Shown: positions 17,203 to 26,004 of the stretch, in pieces
Position numbering within the stretch: position 1 is the first letter of the stretch
How the letters are laid out: each line of letters begins with the position of its first letter
NCBI GenBank assembly: GCA_900315075.1
Contig: OMXV01000033.1
Location: 1-41,980 of the forward strand
From: an uncultured Prevotellaceae bacterium
GTDB lineage: Bacteria > Bacteroidota > Bacteroidia > Bacteroidales > Bacteroidaceae
DNA: 41,980 nucleotides
Reading direction: 5' to 3'
Position numbers and translations under genes: made by a program
Notes under the pieces: model-generated
The model's database searches: none
What the model was told of the DNA's origin: nothing
The model's input: the letters and a program-made list of their open reading frames with translations, nothing else

Positions 17203-17871
17203 CTATTTATCCTCTTTCTCAACCTCCTTGTCTGTATCTTCCTTCTTCTTCCCCGACACTGTGATCTCGGTAAGTTCACGGCGGTAGAAGAGCAGGAGCA
17301 CCACCACACCCACACTAATGCAGGCGTCGGCAAAGTTGAACACAGGACTGAAGAAGATGAAATGGTCGCCACCCCATATCGGCAACCAGTCGGGCAGATT
17401 GGTGTCGATAATGGGGAAGTAGAACATATCCACTACCCTACCCTGCAACATCGGTGCATAACCCTCACCCCAGGGCACCCACGAAGCCACTGCATTGGGC
17501 AGCGACTCCGAGAACACCTGCCCATAGAATAGGCAGTCGAAGATATTTCCGGCCGCACCAGCTAACACCATCGCCAATGTAATGACATATCCCCACCTGG
17601 CTTGTTTCTTCACCTGTCGGTAGAGATATACACTGATGACGCTCACTGCAAAGATACGGAAAAGCGTCAGCAAAATCTTCGGCACGAAAGTCATGCCGTA
17701 TGCCATGCCGTTGTTCTCGACAAAAGAGATGTAAAACCAGTCGGTCACACGGTTTGCCTCATGCAGAGTCATACTCGTCTTGACCGAGATTTTGATGACC
17801 TGGTCGATGACGAGCAGCAATAGGATTAGCACACAGGCAATAAAGCCCTTGGAAAGCAGTATTTTCTTCAT
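17203..17871 (-). CDS. lspA: Lipoprotein signal peptidase II
   Basis: A 222-aa inner-membrane aspartyl peptidase that removes signal peptides from prolipoproteins. It has an N-terminal membrane helix ending 'LLLLVIDQVIKI', 'FVENNGMAYGM', and the two catalytic blocks 'AGNIFDCLF' (about residue 109) and 'FNFADACISVG' (about residue 182) with both aspartates. It has a charged Lys/Glu-rich C-terminus (TGKKKEDTDKEVEKEDK-like). It is slightly longer than most LspA, as is usual in Bacteroidota. The ATG at 17871 (MKKILLSKG) is used; an ATG two codons upstream (17877) is also possible. It follows ileS by about 130 bp of repeat DNA. Confidence 0.95.
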   Translation of the reverse strand: MKKILLSKGFIACVLILLLLVIDQVIKISVKTSMTLHEANRVTDWFYISFVENNGMAYGMTFVPKILLTLFRIFAVSVISVYLYRQVKKQARWGYVITLAMVLAGAAGNIFDCLFYGQVFSESLPNAVASWVPWGEGYAPMLQGRVVDMFYFPIIDTNLPDWLPIWGGDHFIFFSPVFNFADACISVGVVVLLLFYRRELTEITVSGKKKEDTDKEVEKEDK

Positions 17872-17875
17872 TACC

Positions 17876-17999
17876 ATTAAGGTTTTAAGGTTTTGAGGTC
17901 GCTTTGCTTGCAGGTTATAAGGTGAAATATGCAAAGATTAGTGTAAACCGTGGTAATTTCACCTTACAACCTCATAACCTTACAACCTCATAACCTTAA
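17876..17999. repeat. CTTACAACCTCATAAC-type tandem repeats
   Basis: The gap between ileS and lspA holds AAGGTTTTAAGGTTTTGAGG (17879-17898) and, in inverted sense, three ACCTYA(C/T)AACCTCAT units (17962-17999) ending at the ileS stop codon. The two blocks could pair as a long imperfect hairpin in the ileS-lspA transcript. Confidence 0.55.
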
Positions 18000-18000
18000 A

Positions 18001-21000
18001 CTACTTTTTCCGTGCATTTTTCGATGCCACGCTCAGAGTAGCATGGGGAACGGCGCGGAGACGCTCCTTTGGAATCAGTTCACCGGTGATGCGGTCGATG
18101 CCGTATGTCTTGTTTTCGATACGAACAAGTGCTGCCTCCAAACCCTGGATGAATTTCTGCTGGCGACCAGCAAGTTGGATTAGTTCTTCCTTGCTTTGGG
18201 TGGCACTGCCTTCCTCCAAAATCTTGTAGGTAGGCGACGTGTCATCAACGTCGTTGCCGTCGGCATTCATCAGTTGTCTCATCATCTGGTTATAGTCGCG
18301 GTAGGCGAGCGTCAGTTTCTCTTTAATAATAGCGCGGAACTCCTCGAGTTCGGCATCGCTGTAGCGTGTCTTTTCGGCCATTTTTGTTACTTTTTCAACT
18401 TTAATATTCAGTGCAAAGTCGTCGAACTCCACCTTCTTACCATCATTGGCTGCAAAGGTGATGCTATCGGCGAGGATTTGGGTGCTCACATTATCACCAA
18501 AGGCTTCCACTGCAGCCTCTATCTTCTCGTTGGGCTCTACGGTGACGCTGATACGGTCGGTTATTTCCAGTCCAGCTTCCTTGCGCAGGTTCTGCACACG
18601 GTTGATAAGTTCACGGGCATCGCCCTCCTTACGCAGTTCCTCTGTGATTTCCACGTCAAGTGCCACAGTGAGGTTGCCCTCGTTGGCAACAAGCCAGCCC
18701 GGAATGTCCTCATTGATGATTTCCACGTCGGCAAGTTCCACGAGCAGTGTCTGTCCTTCTACGTCGATGTTAAGGGTGCCCTCACGCTCCAGTTGACGGA
18801 TGTCTTCTTGTGAGAGTGTGGCCATGGTTGCTGCCACGCCCTTCATCAGTTTACCATATTTCTTACCCATCGTGCGGAAGTTGCACTTCACTTTCTTCAC
18901 CAAGAGTCCGTCCTCAGAAGCAGCAAAACGCAGTTCCTTGACGTTCACCTCGTTCATCAGCAGGTCGGCCACGGCCTCAATACGCTCTTGCTGTTGCTGG
19001 TCGGTAGCTGCTACCATGATGCACTGCAGCGGTTGGCGAACCTTGATGTTGGCCTTGCGGCGCAGAGCAAGCACCATCGTAGTGATTTTCTGTGCCAGCG
19101 ACATACGCTCTTCCTGTTCGGTATGGATAAGCATCTCGGAGGCAACGGGGTAGTCGGCCAAGTGTACACTCACTTGGTTGCCACGCCCGGTCACACTCAC
19201 TAAGTCGAGGTAGAGACGGTCGGAATAGAAGGGTGAGAAGGGTGCCAAGAGTCGGGCAACGGTCTCCAAACAGGTGTAGAGGGTCTGGTAGGCAGAAAGT
19301 TTGTCTTTACTCATGTCCTTACCCCAGAAGCGTTTACGGTTGAGACGCACATACCAGTTGGAGAGGTCGTCGTTGATAAACGAGTCAATCATACGACCAG
19401 CACGGGTGGGTTCGTAATCATCGAGGCTCTTGGTGACCTCCTTGATGAGGGTGTTGAGCACAGAGAGAATCCAACGGTCAATCTCGGGACGCTCACCCAT
19501 GGGCACCTGTGGCTGTGAATTGTCGAAACCATCTACATTGGCATAGAGGGCAAAGAAGGAGTAGGTGTTGTAAAGTGTGGCAAACATCTTGCGGCGAACC
19601 TCCTCAACACCGGCGCGGTCGAACTTCAGGTTGTCCCATGGCTGTGAGTTGGTCATCATATAGAATCGCAGGGCATCGGAGCCATAACTCTCCATGGCTT
19701 CAAAGGGATCGACGGCATTGCCGAGTCGCTTGCTCATCTTAGCGCCATGGGCATCCTGCACCAGACCGGTTGAGATGACGTTCTTATAGGCAATACTGTC
19801 GAAGACCATCGTGGCGATGGCATGTAGGGTGAAGAACCATCCACGTGTCTGATCAACGCCTTCGCTGATGAAGTCGCAGGGGAAGGCTTTGTGCTTATCC
19901 ACTGCATCGGCATTCTCAAAGGGGTAGTGCACCTGAGCATAGGGCATGGCACCTGAATCGAACCACACATCGATGAGGTCGGTCTCACGACGCATAGGCT
20001 TGCCTGTCTTACTTACCAGCACAATCTGATCAACGTAAGGACGGTGCATATCAATACGGTCGTAGTTTTCCTGGGAATAGTCACCAGGCACGAAACCTTT
20101 GTCCTTCAAAGGGTTGGAGGTCATAATACCAGCGGCAACCGATTTCTCAATCTCATCATACAACTGCTGCAGCGACCCAATGCAGATGGCATCTCCATCA
20201 TCCTCATTGCGCCAGATGGGCAGTGGTGTTCCCCAGAAACGGCTACGGCTGAGGTTCCAGTCATTGAGGTTCTCGAGCCAGTTGCCGAAGCGTCCGCTAC
20301 CTGTCGATTCGGGTTTCCAGTTGATGGTCTTGTTGAGTTCGGCCATGCGCTCCTTGCTGGCTGTGCTACGGATAAACCAACTGTCGAGAGGATAATACAA
20401 GACGGGCTTGTCAGTGCGCCAGCAGTGGGGATAGTTATGGGTATGCTTCTCAATCTTGAAAGCGCGATTGGCAGCTTTCAGGTCCATACAGATGGTGATG
20501 TCGAGGGTCTCGTCTTTGTCGGTGAGGGTCTCATCGTAGGCGTTCTTGACATAACGGCCTGCATAGCGGCCCCAAAGGGCGGTATCAACATAATTGGCAA
20601 CGAAATCCTCATCGAGGTCTTCTATAGCGAAATATTTGCCTTGCAAATCTACCACAGGACGCTGATGGCCTTTCTTGTCTATCATCACGATGGGGGGCAC
20701 GCCGGCTTTCTTGGCCACATTGGCATCGTCGGCACCGAAATTGGGTGCGATGTGCACAATACCGGTACCATCCTCAGTGGTGACATAGTCGCCGGGGATG
20801 ACGCGGAAGGCGCCGTCGGTGAGTGGTTTCACCATTGGCAACAACTGCTCGTACTCCATGCCTACAAGGTCGGTACCTTTGTAGTGTGCCACAATACGCC
20901 AGGGAATCACCTTGTCGCCTTTCTTATAGGCTTCGAAGTCGCCATCTTTACCCTTTTCATTGAAATAGGCTGAGAGACGTGCCTCGGCCATCACCACGGT

Positions 21001-21822
21001 GATAGGCTCGGCGGTGTAGGGATTGAAAGTCTGCACTGCCACATAGTCAATCTTGGGTCCCACGCAGAGGGCGGAGTTGGCGGCTAAGGTCCACGGTGTG
21101 GTAGTCCATGCCATGAAGAATGGTTTGCCCCACTCTGCCATCTCGGGCTTGGGGTTGCGCATGGCAAACTGTGCCGTCACTGTGGTGTCTTTCACATCGC
21201 GATAACAACCTGGCTGGTTGAGCTCGTGACTGGAAAGACCGGTACCTGCGGCCGGGGAATAGGGCTGAATGGTATAGCCTTTATAGAGGAGACCTTTTTC
21301 GTAGAGTTGTTTCAATAACCACCACAGAGTCTCGATGTATTTGTTGTCGTAGGTAATATAGGGGTGCTTCAGGTCCACCCAGTAGCCAATCTTCTCGGTA
21401 AGCTCGTCCCACTCATGGGTGTACATCATCACATTCTCACGGCAGCGACGGTTGTAATCTTCCACGGAAATATATTTCTCGCTCTCTTTGTTGTCGATGT
21501 CGGCCTTGGTAATGCCTAACTCTTTTTCCACGCTAAGCTCCACGGGCAGTCCGTGAGTGTCCCAACCGGCTTTGCGGAACACCTGATAGCCTTTCATGGT
21601 TTTATATCTGTTGAATGTATCTTTGATGGTGCGTGCCAATACATGGTGTATTCCAGGATGTCCGTTGGCAGAGGGAGGACCCTCATAAAATACAAACTCA
21701 GGGCAGCCATCACGCAACTCGATGGAGCGTGCAAACACATTGCCCTTTTTCCACTCTTCAAGCACTTGGTTGTTGATTTCGGTCAGATTAAGACCGTTGT
21801 ACTCGGCAAATTTCTTGGCCAT
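18001..21822 (-). CDS. ileS: Isoleucyl-tRNA synthetase fused to a DksA/TraR-like domain
   Basis: A 1273-aa frame. Residues 1-1147 are a complete class I IleRS: 'GPPSANGHPGIHH' (HIGH region, residues 48-60), the editing region with 'TTPWTLAANSALCVGP', 'DVWFDSGAMPYAQ', and 'KMSKR' near residue 697. The enzyme charges tRNA-Ile and edits valine. Residues 1148-1273 begin MAEKTRYSDAELEEFRAII and form a 126-aa DksA/TraR-like coiled coil with a zinc-finger remnant 'YGIDRITGELIPKERLRAVPHATL' that has lost its cysteines. In most relatives this is a separate gene just after ileS. The junction reads ...VEKVTK-MAEK. Removing one A from the A5 run at 18391-18395 would end IleRS at ...IKVEK with TAA and leave the ATG at 18381 free, so the fusion may be a +1 indel or a sequence error. 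Confidence 0.93.
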   Translation of the reverse strand: MAKKFAEYNGLNLTEINNQVLEEWKKGNVFARSIELRDGCPEFVFYEGPPSANGHPGIHHVLARTIKDTFNRYKTMKGYQVFRKAGWDTHGLPVELSVEKELGITKADIDNKESEKYISVEDYNRRCRENVMMYTHEWDELTEKIGYWVDLKHPYITYDNKYIETLWWLLKQLYEKGLLYKGYTIQPYSPAAGTGLSSHELNQPGCYRDVKDTTVTAQFAMRNPKPEMAEWGKPFFMAWTTTPWTLAANSALCVGPKIDYVAVQTFNPYTAEPITVVMAEARLSAYFNEKGKDGDFEAYKKGDKVIPWRIVAHYKGTDLVGMEYEQLLPMVKPLTDGAFRVIPGDYVTTEDGTGIVHIAPNFGADDANVAKKAGVPPIVMIDKKGHQRPVVDLQGKYFAIEDLDEDFVANYVDTALWGRYAGRYVKNAYDETLTDKDETLDITICMDLKAANRAFKIEKHTHNYPHCWRTDKPVLYYPLDSWFIRSTASKERMAELNKTINWKPESTGSGRFGNWLENLNDWNLSRSRFWGTPLPIWRNEDDGDAICIGSLQQLYDEIEKSVAAGIMTSNPLKDKGFVPGDYSQENYDRIDMHRPYVDQIVLVSKTGKPMRRETDLIDVWFDSGAMPYAQVHYPFENADAVDKHKAFPCDFISEGVDQTRGWFFTLHAIATMVFDSIAYKNVISTGLVQDAHGAKMSKRLGNAVDPFEAMESYGSDALRFYMMTNSQPWDNLKFDRAGVEEVRRKMFATLYNTYSFFALYANVDGFDNSQPQVPMGERPEIDRWILSVLNTLIKEVTKSLDDYEPTRAGRMIDSFINDDLSNWYVRLNRKRFWGKDMSKDKLSAYQTLYTCLETVARLLAPFSPFYSDRLYLDLVSVTGRGNQVSVHLADYPVASEMLIHTEQEERMSLAQKITTMVLALRRKANIKVRQPLQCIMVAATDQQQQERIEAVADLLMNEVNVKELRFAASEDGLLVKKVKCNFRTMGKKYGKLMKGVAATMATLSQEDIRQLEREGTLNIDVEGQTLLVELADVEIINEDIPGWLVANEGNLTVALDVEITEELRKEGDARELINRVQNLRKEAGLEITDRISVTVEPNEKIEAAVEAFGDNVSTQILADSITFAANDGKKVEFDDFALNIKVEKVTKMAEKTRYSDAELEEFRAIIKEKLTLAYRDYNQMMRQLMNADGNDVDDTSPTYKILEEGSATQSKEELIQLAGRQQKFIQGLEAALVRIENKTYGIDRITGELIPKERLRAVPHATLSVASKNARKK

Positions 21823-21859
21823 TTTCTATCAAAATTTTCTATGTTTATATTTTAGGGCG

Positions 21860-21890
21860 CAAAGGTAGTAAAAAAATATCGCACTACAAA
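21860..21890 (-). promoter_or_regulatory. Promoter of the ileS series
   Basis: On the minus strand, TTTG (21887-21890) is followed after 19 bp by TACCTTTG (21860-21867), a full consensus match. The start codon is 38 bp further on, at 21822. No T-box leader is visible. Confidence 0.82.
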
Positions 21891-21949
21891 AATATTAAGA
21901 AGATTTAAGTGGGGAGGAATTTGCACACAAAAAAGGAGTAGTAGTAATG

Positions 21950-21985
21950 CCAAAACTCCTAAACTCCCAAACTCTCAATTAAATC
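21950..21985. repeat. CTCCTAAACTCCCAAACTCT-type tandem repeat
   Basis: ACTCCTAA-ACTCCCAA-ACTCTCAA units lie between the divergent promoters of ileS and the small gene at 22182. The remaining bases of the 359-bp gap hold the two promoters and AT-rich DNA without a coding frame. Confidence 0.45.
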
Positions 21986-22015
21986 TTTTTCAAGTCTTAA
22001 AAAATCATAAAAAAT

Positions 22016-22046
22016 TTTGCAAGAACTAAAATAATATTTACTTTTG
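22016..22046 (+). promoter_or_regulatory. Promoter of small gene copy C
   Basis: TTTG (22016-22019) is followed after 19 bp by TACTTTTG (22039-22046). The leader to the ATG at 22182 is about 130 nt and contains ATAACCGGATAAC near 22144-22156. Confidence 0.8.
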
Positions 22047-22181
22047 TAGCGTATTGTCAATAATTGGCAAAAATACACTACCGCCTAATGGATGAATAAT
22101 ACTCTCTTCAGGATACATCAACAACTGAGAAAGTAGATGACGGATAACCGGATAACAAATATTAAAAATATATAAACTACC

Positions 22182-22397
22182 ATGGATGTATATCAGAAAC
22201 CAGAGACAGATATTGTTCTGTGTACTGAGCAAGACAGCTTATTGCAGTTCAATTTGAGCCGTACAAGAATGGTTGTGGAGCCAGGCAATGCCGTTGATCC
22301 TTGGGATACAAATGCTGGACTTTCCGAGTTCAACACCATTTGGGATGATGAGGAACAGGAGGAAGAAGAAGACTTCCGTAAACTGAGAGACAAGTAA
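22182..22397 (+). CDS. Small acidic protein of the 'Y..P.T...WD' family (copy C)
   Basis: A 71-aa protein starting MDVYQKPETDIVL, with a middle of 'VVEPGNAVDPWDTNAG' and the end 'FNTIWDDEEQEEEEDFRKLRDK'. It shares with copies A (3025) and B (9675) the early Y..P.T motif, the Gly/Asp region and the late (V/I)WD, but adds a highly acidic C-terminal extension. It has its own consensus promoter and is not next to a large secreted-protein gene. No function is known to me. Confidence 0.7.
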   Translation: MDVYQKPETDIVLCTEQDSLLQFNLSRTRMVVEPGNAVDPWDTNAGLSEFNTIWDDEEQEEEEDFRKLRDK

Positions 22398-22424
22398 TCA
22401 AGCGTTTTTTTTACTAATTAAACA

Positions 22425-22548
22425 AAATGCTTCTATAACCTCCCTTCATTAAGAGAGGGCGATTGTTTAGTGTTTACAGAACTTTCGCATGTGGATATAC
22501 CATCCTCTCACTTCTCACCTCTCACCTCTTACCTCTCACCTCTCACTT
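22425..22548. repeat. REP-like remnant plus TCTCACC tandem repeat
   Basis: CCTCCCTTCATTAAGAGAGGGCGATTGTTTA (split: CCTCCCTTCATTAAG then AGAGGGCGATTGTTTA) resembles the repeat at 2285-2340. CTCACTTCTCACCTCTCACC units (22504-22548) then run up to the stop codon of the helicase gene. Confidence 0.55.
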
Positions 22549-24964
22549 ACACCACCGTAAATCTTGCGAATTTCACAAGCAGTTGCTTGGTGCCAAGATT
22601 TTGGAATCGGACTGTAATTTTCATGCCATCGCCCTCTCCCGTCTTGTCGAGTATTTCACCCAAGCCAAACCTTGAATGGTTAATCATCATGCCTGGCTGT
22701 AGATCGATGGTGGAAGAGGATGACGATGAAGACACGTTGGAAGGAGAAGCACCTGTCGGTCGTTTTGGCGACGATTTAGGCACAGGGCGCAAACGTCCAC
22801 CATGTGCTTGCTGTAAGCGTTGAAATTCTTCGGAGAATGGATTTACTGGTTTGGCATCGTCACGATGTGGGACAATCCGTGGCTGTGGGTCGGCACGAAA
22901 CTGTGTGGCTACGGGGCGGGAGTTCTGTTCCCTACCCTTCCTATCTCCATGACGCGGACTGATTCCAAGTTTTTGTAGTTTCATGCTGTTAAATTCCCGC
23001 TCATCCTGCATGAAGTCGCGGTTAATATCACGCAGGAAGCGGCTGGCGGGATTGAATTCCATTTTGCCATAGCGCATACGATTTTTGGCATTCGTGAGAA
23101 TGCAGTGCTTTTCAGCTCGTGTAATCGCCACATAGAGCAGACGTCGCTCCTCTTCCAGACCATTAGCTTCGTAGGATGCCATGGGACTGGGGAAGATGTT
23201 TTCCTCCAAACCCACAACGAAAACGGTGGGAAACTCCAGACCTTTGGCACTATGCACCGTCATAAGCGACACTCGCTCCTCACTGTCGTCGCTACTGTCG
23301 AGGTCGGTGAAAAGGGCTACCTCCTGAAGGAAGTCGGTGATAGAAACTTCGTTTTGGCGTCCTTCCTCACGTCGTGAATCCACGAAGTCTTTCATACTGT
23401 TGACAAATTCCTCCATGTTTTCTTTCCTGGCCATGCCTTCCACGGTGATGTCGGTAATGATTTCCTGGGCGATGCCCGAGGTCTTGATGATGTCTTCACC
23501 CAAGGTAAATACATCTTCCTTTTCCATCCTACCCATAAAGCCGAGGATAAGCTGACGGAATGTCTCCACCTTCTCCATTGTGCGTTTTGACAATGTCAGT
23601 CCCACAGAGTCGGGGTCGCTGATGGCATTCCACAGGCTGGTTTCGGCATTGTGGGCGGCAAAGATGATTTTGTCGAGTGTAGTGTTGCCGATACCCCGGG
23701 TTGGATAGTTAATGACACGTCGGAAAGCTTCCTCATCGTCGGGGTTGACCACAAGTCGGAAGTATGCCACGATGTCTTTTATTTCCTTCCGCTGATAAAA
23801 ACTCAGTCCTCCATAAATACGATAAGGTATGCCCTCGCGCCGCAGTTGCTCCTCGAAGGCGCGACTCTGGGCATTGGTGCGGTAGAGGATGGCGAAATCT
23901 GCATACCCACAATGATCTTCCTCCATGATACGTCGGATATGCTGACTCACCACCATCACCTCTTCTTTGTCGGTATAGACGGGCAGGTAGAGCAATTTGT
24001 TACCCTCCTCATTTTTGCTATACACATCCTTTTGTATCTGCCGCTCATTATGGCGGATAAGACTGTTGGCTGCATTCACAATACGCTGTGTGGAACGGTA
24101 GTTGCGTTCCAATTTGAAGAGTTTGGTATCATTGTACAAACCTCTGAAATTCAAAATGTTTTCGATGTTTGCCCCCCGGAAGGAATAGATACTCTGGGCA
24201 TCATCACCCACCACACACACCATCTGCCGCTCTTTGGTGAGCTGATAAACAATCTGCTGCTGGGCATAGTTGGTATCCTGGTATTCGTCCACAAGCACAA
24301 AGGCGAAATGGTCGGCATAGCGACGACGAACATCCTCATGGTGCTCAAAAAGCAGGTAGGTGTTGAGCAACAGGTCGTCGAAGTCCATGGCATTGGCATT
24401 ACGACAGCGGTTCTGGTAGAGTGTATAGACCATATATGTCTCAGGGATGCGCATATTTCGGTCGGCCTGCATGGCCTCGCGGTTGGACATATATTGCTCG
24501 GGCGTTATCAAACGGTTTTTGGCAAGTGAGATGATATTATGAATGACGGCTGGCTTATAAAGCTTTTCGTCGAGTTTAAGTTCTTTGATGATGTTTTTCA
24601 CCAACGTGCGTGAGTCCGACTCATCGTAGATGGTGAAGTTGGGCTGATAGCCAATGGCCGCTGCCTCACGGCGGAGGATTCGGGCAAAAATGCTATGGAA
24701 TGTTCCCATATAGAGCCCCTTGGTCTGTTCCTCGCCCACTAGCCGGGCGATACGCTGGCGCATCTCACGGGCGGCCTTATTGGTGAATGTGAGCGCCAAG
24801 ATGCTCCACGGACGGAGACCTTTTTCCAGAAGGTAGGCAATTTTGTAGGTAAGCACACGTGTCTTACCCGACCCGGCTCCGGCTATCACAAGTGAGGGTC
24901 CGTCGATATATTCCACTGCCATCCGCTGGCTGTCGTTAAGGTCATTGAGGAGGGAAGATTCCAT
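22547..24964 (-). CDS. UvrD/PcrA-type ATP-dependent DNA helicase
   Basis: An 805-aa superfamily 1A 3'-5' helicase. It shows the Q motif 'LNDSQRMAVEYIDGP', Walker A 'GAGSGKT' (residues 29-35), motif Ia 'LALTFTNKAAREMRQRI', motif II 'VDEYQDTN', motif III 'DDAQSIYSFRGANIENI', motif IV 'LERNYRST', motif V 'TVHSAKGLEFPTVFVVGLEE' and motif VI 'EEERRLLYVAITRAE'. The C-terminal Tudor-like segment ('GMMINHSRFGLGEILDKTGEG') is typical of PcrA. It acts in nucleotide-excision repair, replication restart or removal of RNA polymerase. It is preceded by repeat DNA and has no clear promoter of its own. Confidence 0.95.
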   Translation of the reverse strand: MESSLLNDLNDSQRMAVEYIDGPSLVIAGAGSGKTRVLTYKIAYLLEKGLRPWSILALTFTNKAAREMRQRIARLVGEEQTKGLYMGTFHSIFARILRREAAAIGYQPNFTIYDESDSRTLVKNIIKELKLDEKLYKPAVIHNIISLAKNRLITPEQYMSNREAMQADRNMRIPETYMVYTLYQNRCRNANAMDFDDLLLNTYLLFEHHEDVRRRYADHFAFVLVDEYQDTNYAQQQIVYQLTKERQMVCVVGDDAQSIYSFRGANIENILNFRGLYNDTKLFKLERNYRSTQRIVNAANSLIRHNERQIQKDVYSKNEEGNKLLYLPVYTDKEEVMVVSQHIRRIMEEDHCGYADFAILYRTNAQSRAFEEQLRREGIPYRIYGGLSFYQRKEIKDIVAYFRLVVNPDDEEAFRRVINYPTRGIGNTTLDKIIFAAHNAETSLWNAISDPDSVGLTLSKRTMEKVETFRQLILGFMGRMEKEDVFTLGEDIIKTSGIAQEIITDITVEGMARKENMEEFVNSMKDFVDSRREEGRQNEVSITDFLQEVALFTDLDSSDDSEERVSLMTVHSAKGLEFPTVFVVGLEENIFPSPMASYEANGLEEERRLLYVAITRAEKHCILTNAKNRMRYGKMEFNPASRFLRDINRDFMQDEREFNSMKLQKLGISPRHGDRKGREQNSRPVATQFRADPQPRIVPHRDDAKPVNPFSEEFQRLQQAHGGRLRPVPKSSPKRPTGASPSNVSSSSSSSTIDLQPGMMINHSRFGLGEILDKTGEGDGMKITVRFQNLGTKQLLVKFARFTVV

Positions 24965-25055
24965 TGAAGATTGAAGATTAAAAATTGAAGATTGAAAATT
25001 GAAGACTGAAGATACAGGAGTTCAGACAATACCACTGCGACGGTTTACCGTCGCA
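24965..25055. repeat. GAAGATTGAAAATT tandem repeat and GCGACGGT palindrome
   Basis: TTGAAGATT(A/G)AAAA units (24963-25012) belong to the same AT-rich family as 35802-35880 and 40396-40483. They are followed by the perfect palindrome TGCGACGG-TTTA-CCGTCGCA (25036-25055), a form that recurs at 30497-30515. Confidence 0.65.
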
Positions 25056-25065
25056 ACGACACCCC

Positions 25066-25809
25066 TCACTTCTTATACACCCCTCCCGAGACGGTATTGG
25101 GGTCGTAGTCCTCGCCTTCGCTGGGGAATTTGGGAATGAATTTCATCTGGTGGAGAATTTGCTTCTGTCGCTTCAACAGATAGGCTGTAGGCTTTGCAGA
25201 GTTGCGTTCAAGGGGATTGGGAAGCGTGGCGGAAATCAGCGCACACTCCTCGCGAGTGAGTTGCGAGGCATCCTTATGGAAATGCTCTGTTGCCACTGCT
25301 TGTGCGCCATAGATGCCGTCGCCCATCTCAATGGAGTTGAGATAAACCTCCATGATGCGCTGCTTGCTCCACATCAGTTCGATAAGAAAGGTGAAATAGG
25401 TTTCCAAACCTTTCCTCACCCACGAACGGCCATTCCAAAGGAATACATTCTTTGCGGTCTGCTGTGAAATGGTACTGGCGCCACGCACTTTGCCAGGGTG
25501 AGTCTTATTGTAGTCTATCGCCTCCTGAATGGCTTTCAGGTCGAAGCCGCTATGAAGCAGAAACCGCTGGTCTTCGCTGGCCATCACAGCCACGGGCAGA
25601 TGCTCGGATATTTCCTCCAAAGGCACCCATTCGTGGTGAAGAGTCATCTCACGGTCGTCCATCTTCTGCTCCACACACCTTATCACCATCAGCGGGGTGA
25701 TATATACAGGCACAAACTTGTAGATCAGCACCATCAGCACCGACGACGTGAAAAAGAGAATCAATACCCATTTCACTGTTTTCCCTATGATTTTCAGCAG
25801 TTTGCGCAC
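25066..25809 (-). CDS. mtgA: Monofunctional biosynthetic peptidoglycan transglycosylase
   Basis: A 247-aa membrane-anchored GT51 glycosyltransferase that polymerises lipid II into glycan strands. It has an N-terminal membrane helix (residues 13-33) and the GT51 blocks 'VAVMASEDQRFLLHSGFD' with catalytic Glu79, 'RGASTISQQTAKNVFL', 'RKGLETYFTFLIELMWSKQRIMEVYLNSIEMGDGIYGAQA' and 'ECALISATLPNP'. The start is GTG (25809); an in-frame TAA lies 18 bp upstream and no ATG fits. There is no transpeptidase domain, as expected for MtgA. Confidence 0.95.
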   Translation of the reverse strand: MRKLLKIIGKTVKWVLILFFTSSVLMVLIYKFVPVYITPLMVIRCVEQKMDDREMTLHHEWVPLEEISEHLPVAVMASEDQRFLLHSGFDLKAIQEAIDYNKTHPGKVRGASTISQQTAKNVFLWNGRSWVRKGLETYFTFLIELMWSKQRIMEVYLNSIEMGDGIYGAQAVATEHFHKDASQLTREECALISATLPNPLERNSAKPTAYLLKRQKQILHQMKFIPKFPSEGEDYDPNTVSGGVYKK

Positions 25810-25812
25810 GTA

Positions 25813-25924
25813 GAGAGTTAGGAGTTAATAGTTAGGAGTTAGAAGTTAGAAGTTGAGGGTTGGGAGTTGAGAGTTAAGAGTTAGGAGTTGGGAGTGTCCT
25901 CCTATGCTGCAACACTGTTGCAGC
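25813..25924. repeat. GTTAGGAGTTAGAA-type tandem repeat and GCTGCAACA palindrome
   Basis: About ten imperfect units of (G)AGTTAGGAGTT/AGAAGTT fill 25813-25898, just upstream of mtgA. They are followed by the palindrome GCTGCAACACTGTTGCAGC (25906-25924), which recurs three times at 29371-29460. Confidence 0.65.
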
Positions 25925-25952
25925 CTCAAATCTCAAATCATATTAGATAACA

Positions 25953-25980
25953 ATGGGCGGATTGTGAAAAATCCGCCCAT
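25953..25980 (-). terminator. Hairpin after the OmpA-like gene
   Basis: ATGGGCGGAT and ATCCGCCCAT form a perfect 10-bp stem with an 8-nt loop, 24 bp beyond the stop codon. The following T run is weak, so termination is likely but not certain. Confidence 0.65.
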
Positions 25981-26004
25981 CGTTATATATAAAGAGGTTG
26001 ATAA

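Noticed and set aside
20044-20973. 309-codon open frame antisense to ileS
   Set aside because: ileS is certain on the other strand; the antisense frame has no recognisable domain, promoter or start context.
23651-24529. 292-codon open frame antisense to the helicase gene
   Set aside because: It mirrors conserved helicase codons, and no family motif is visible in the translation.
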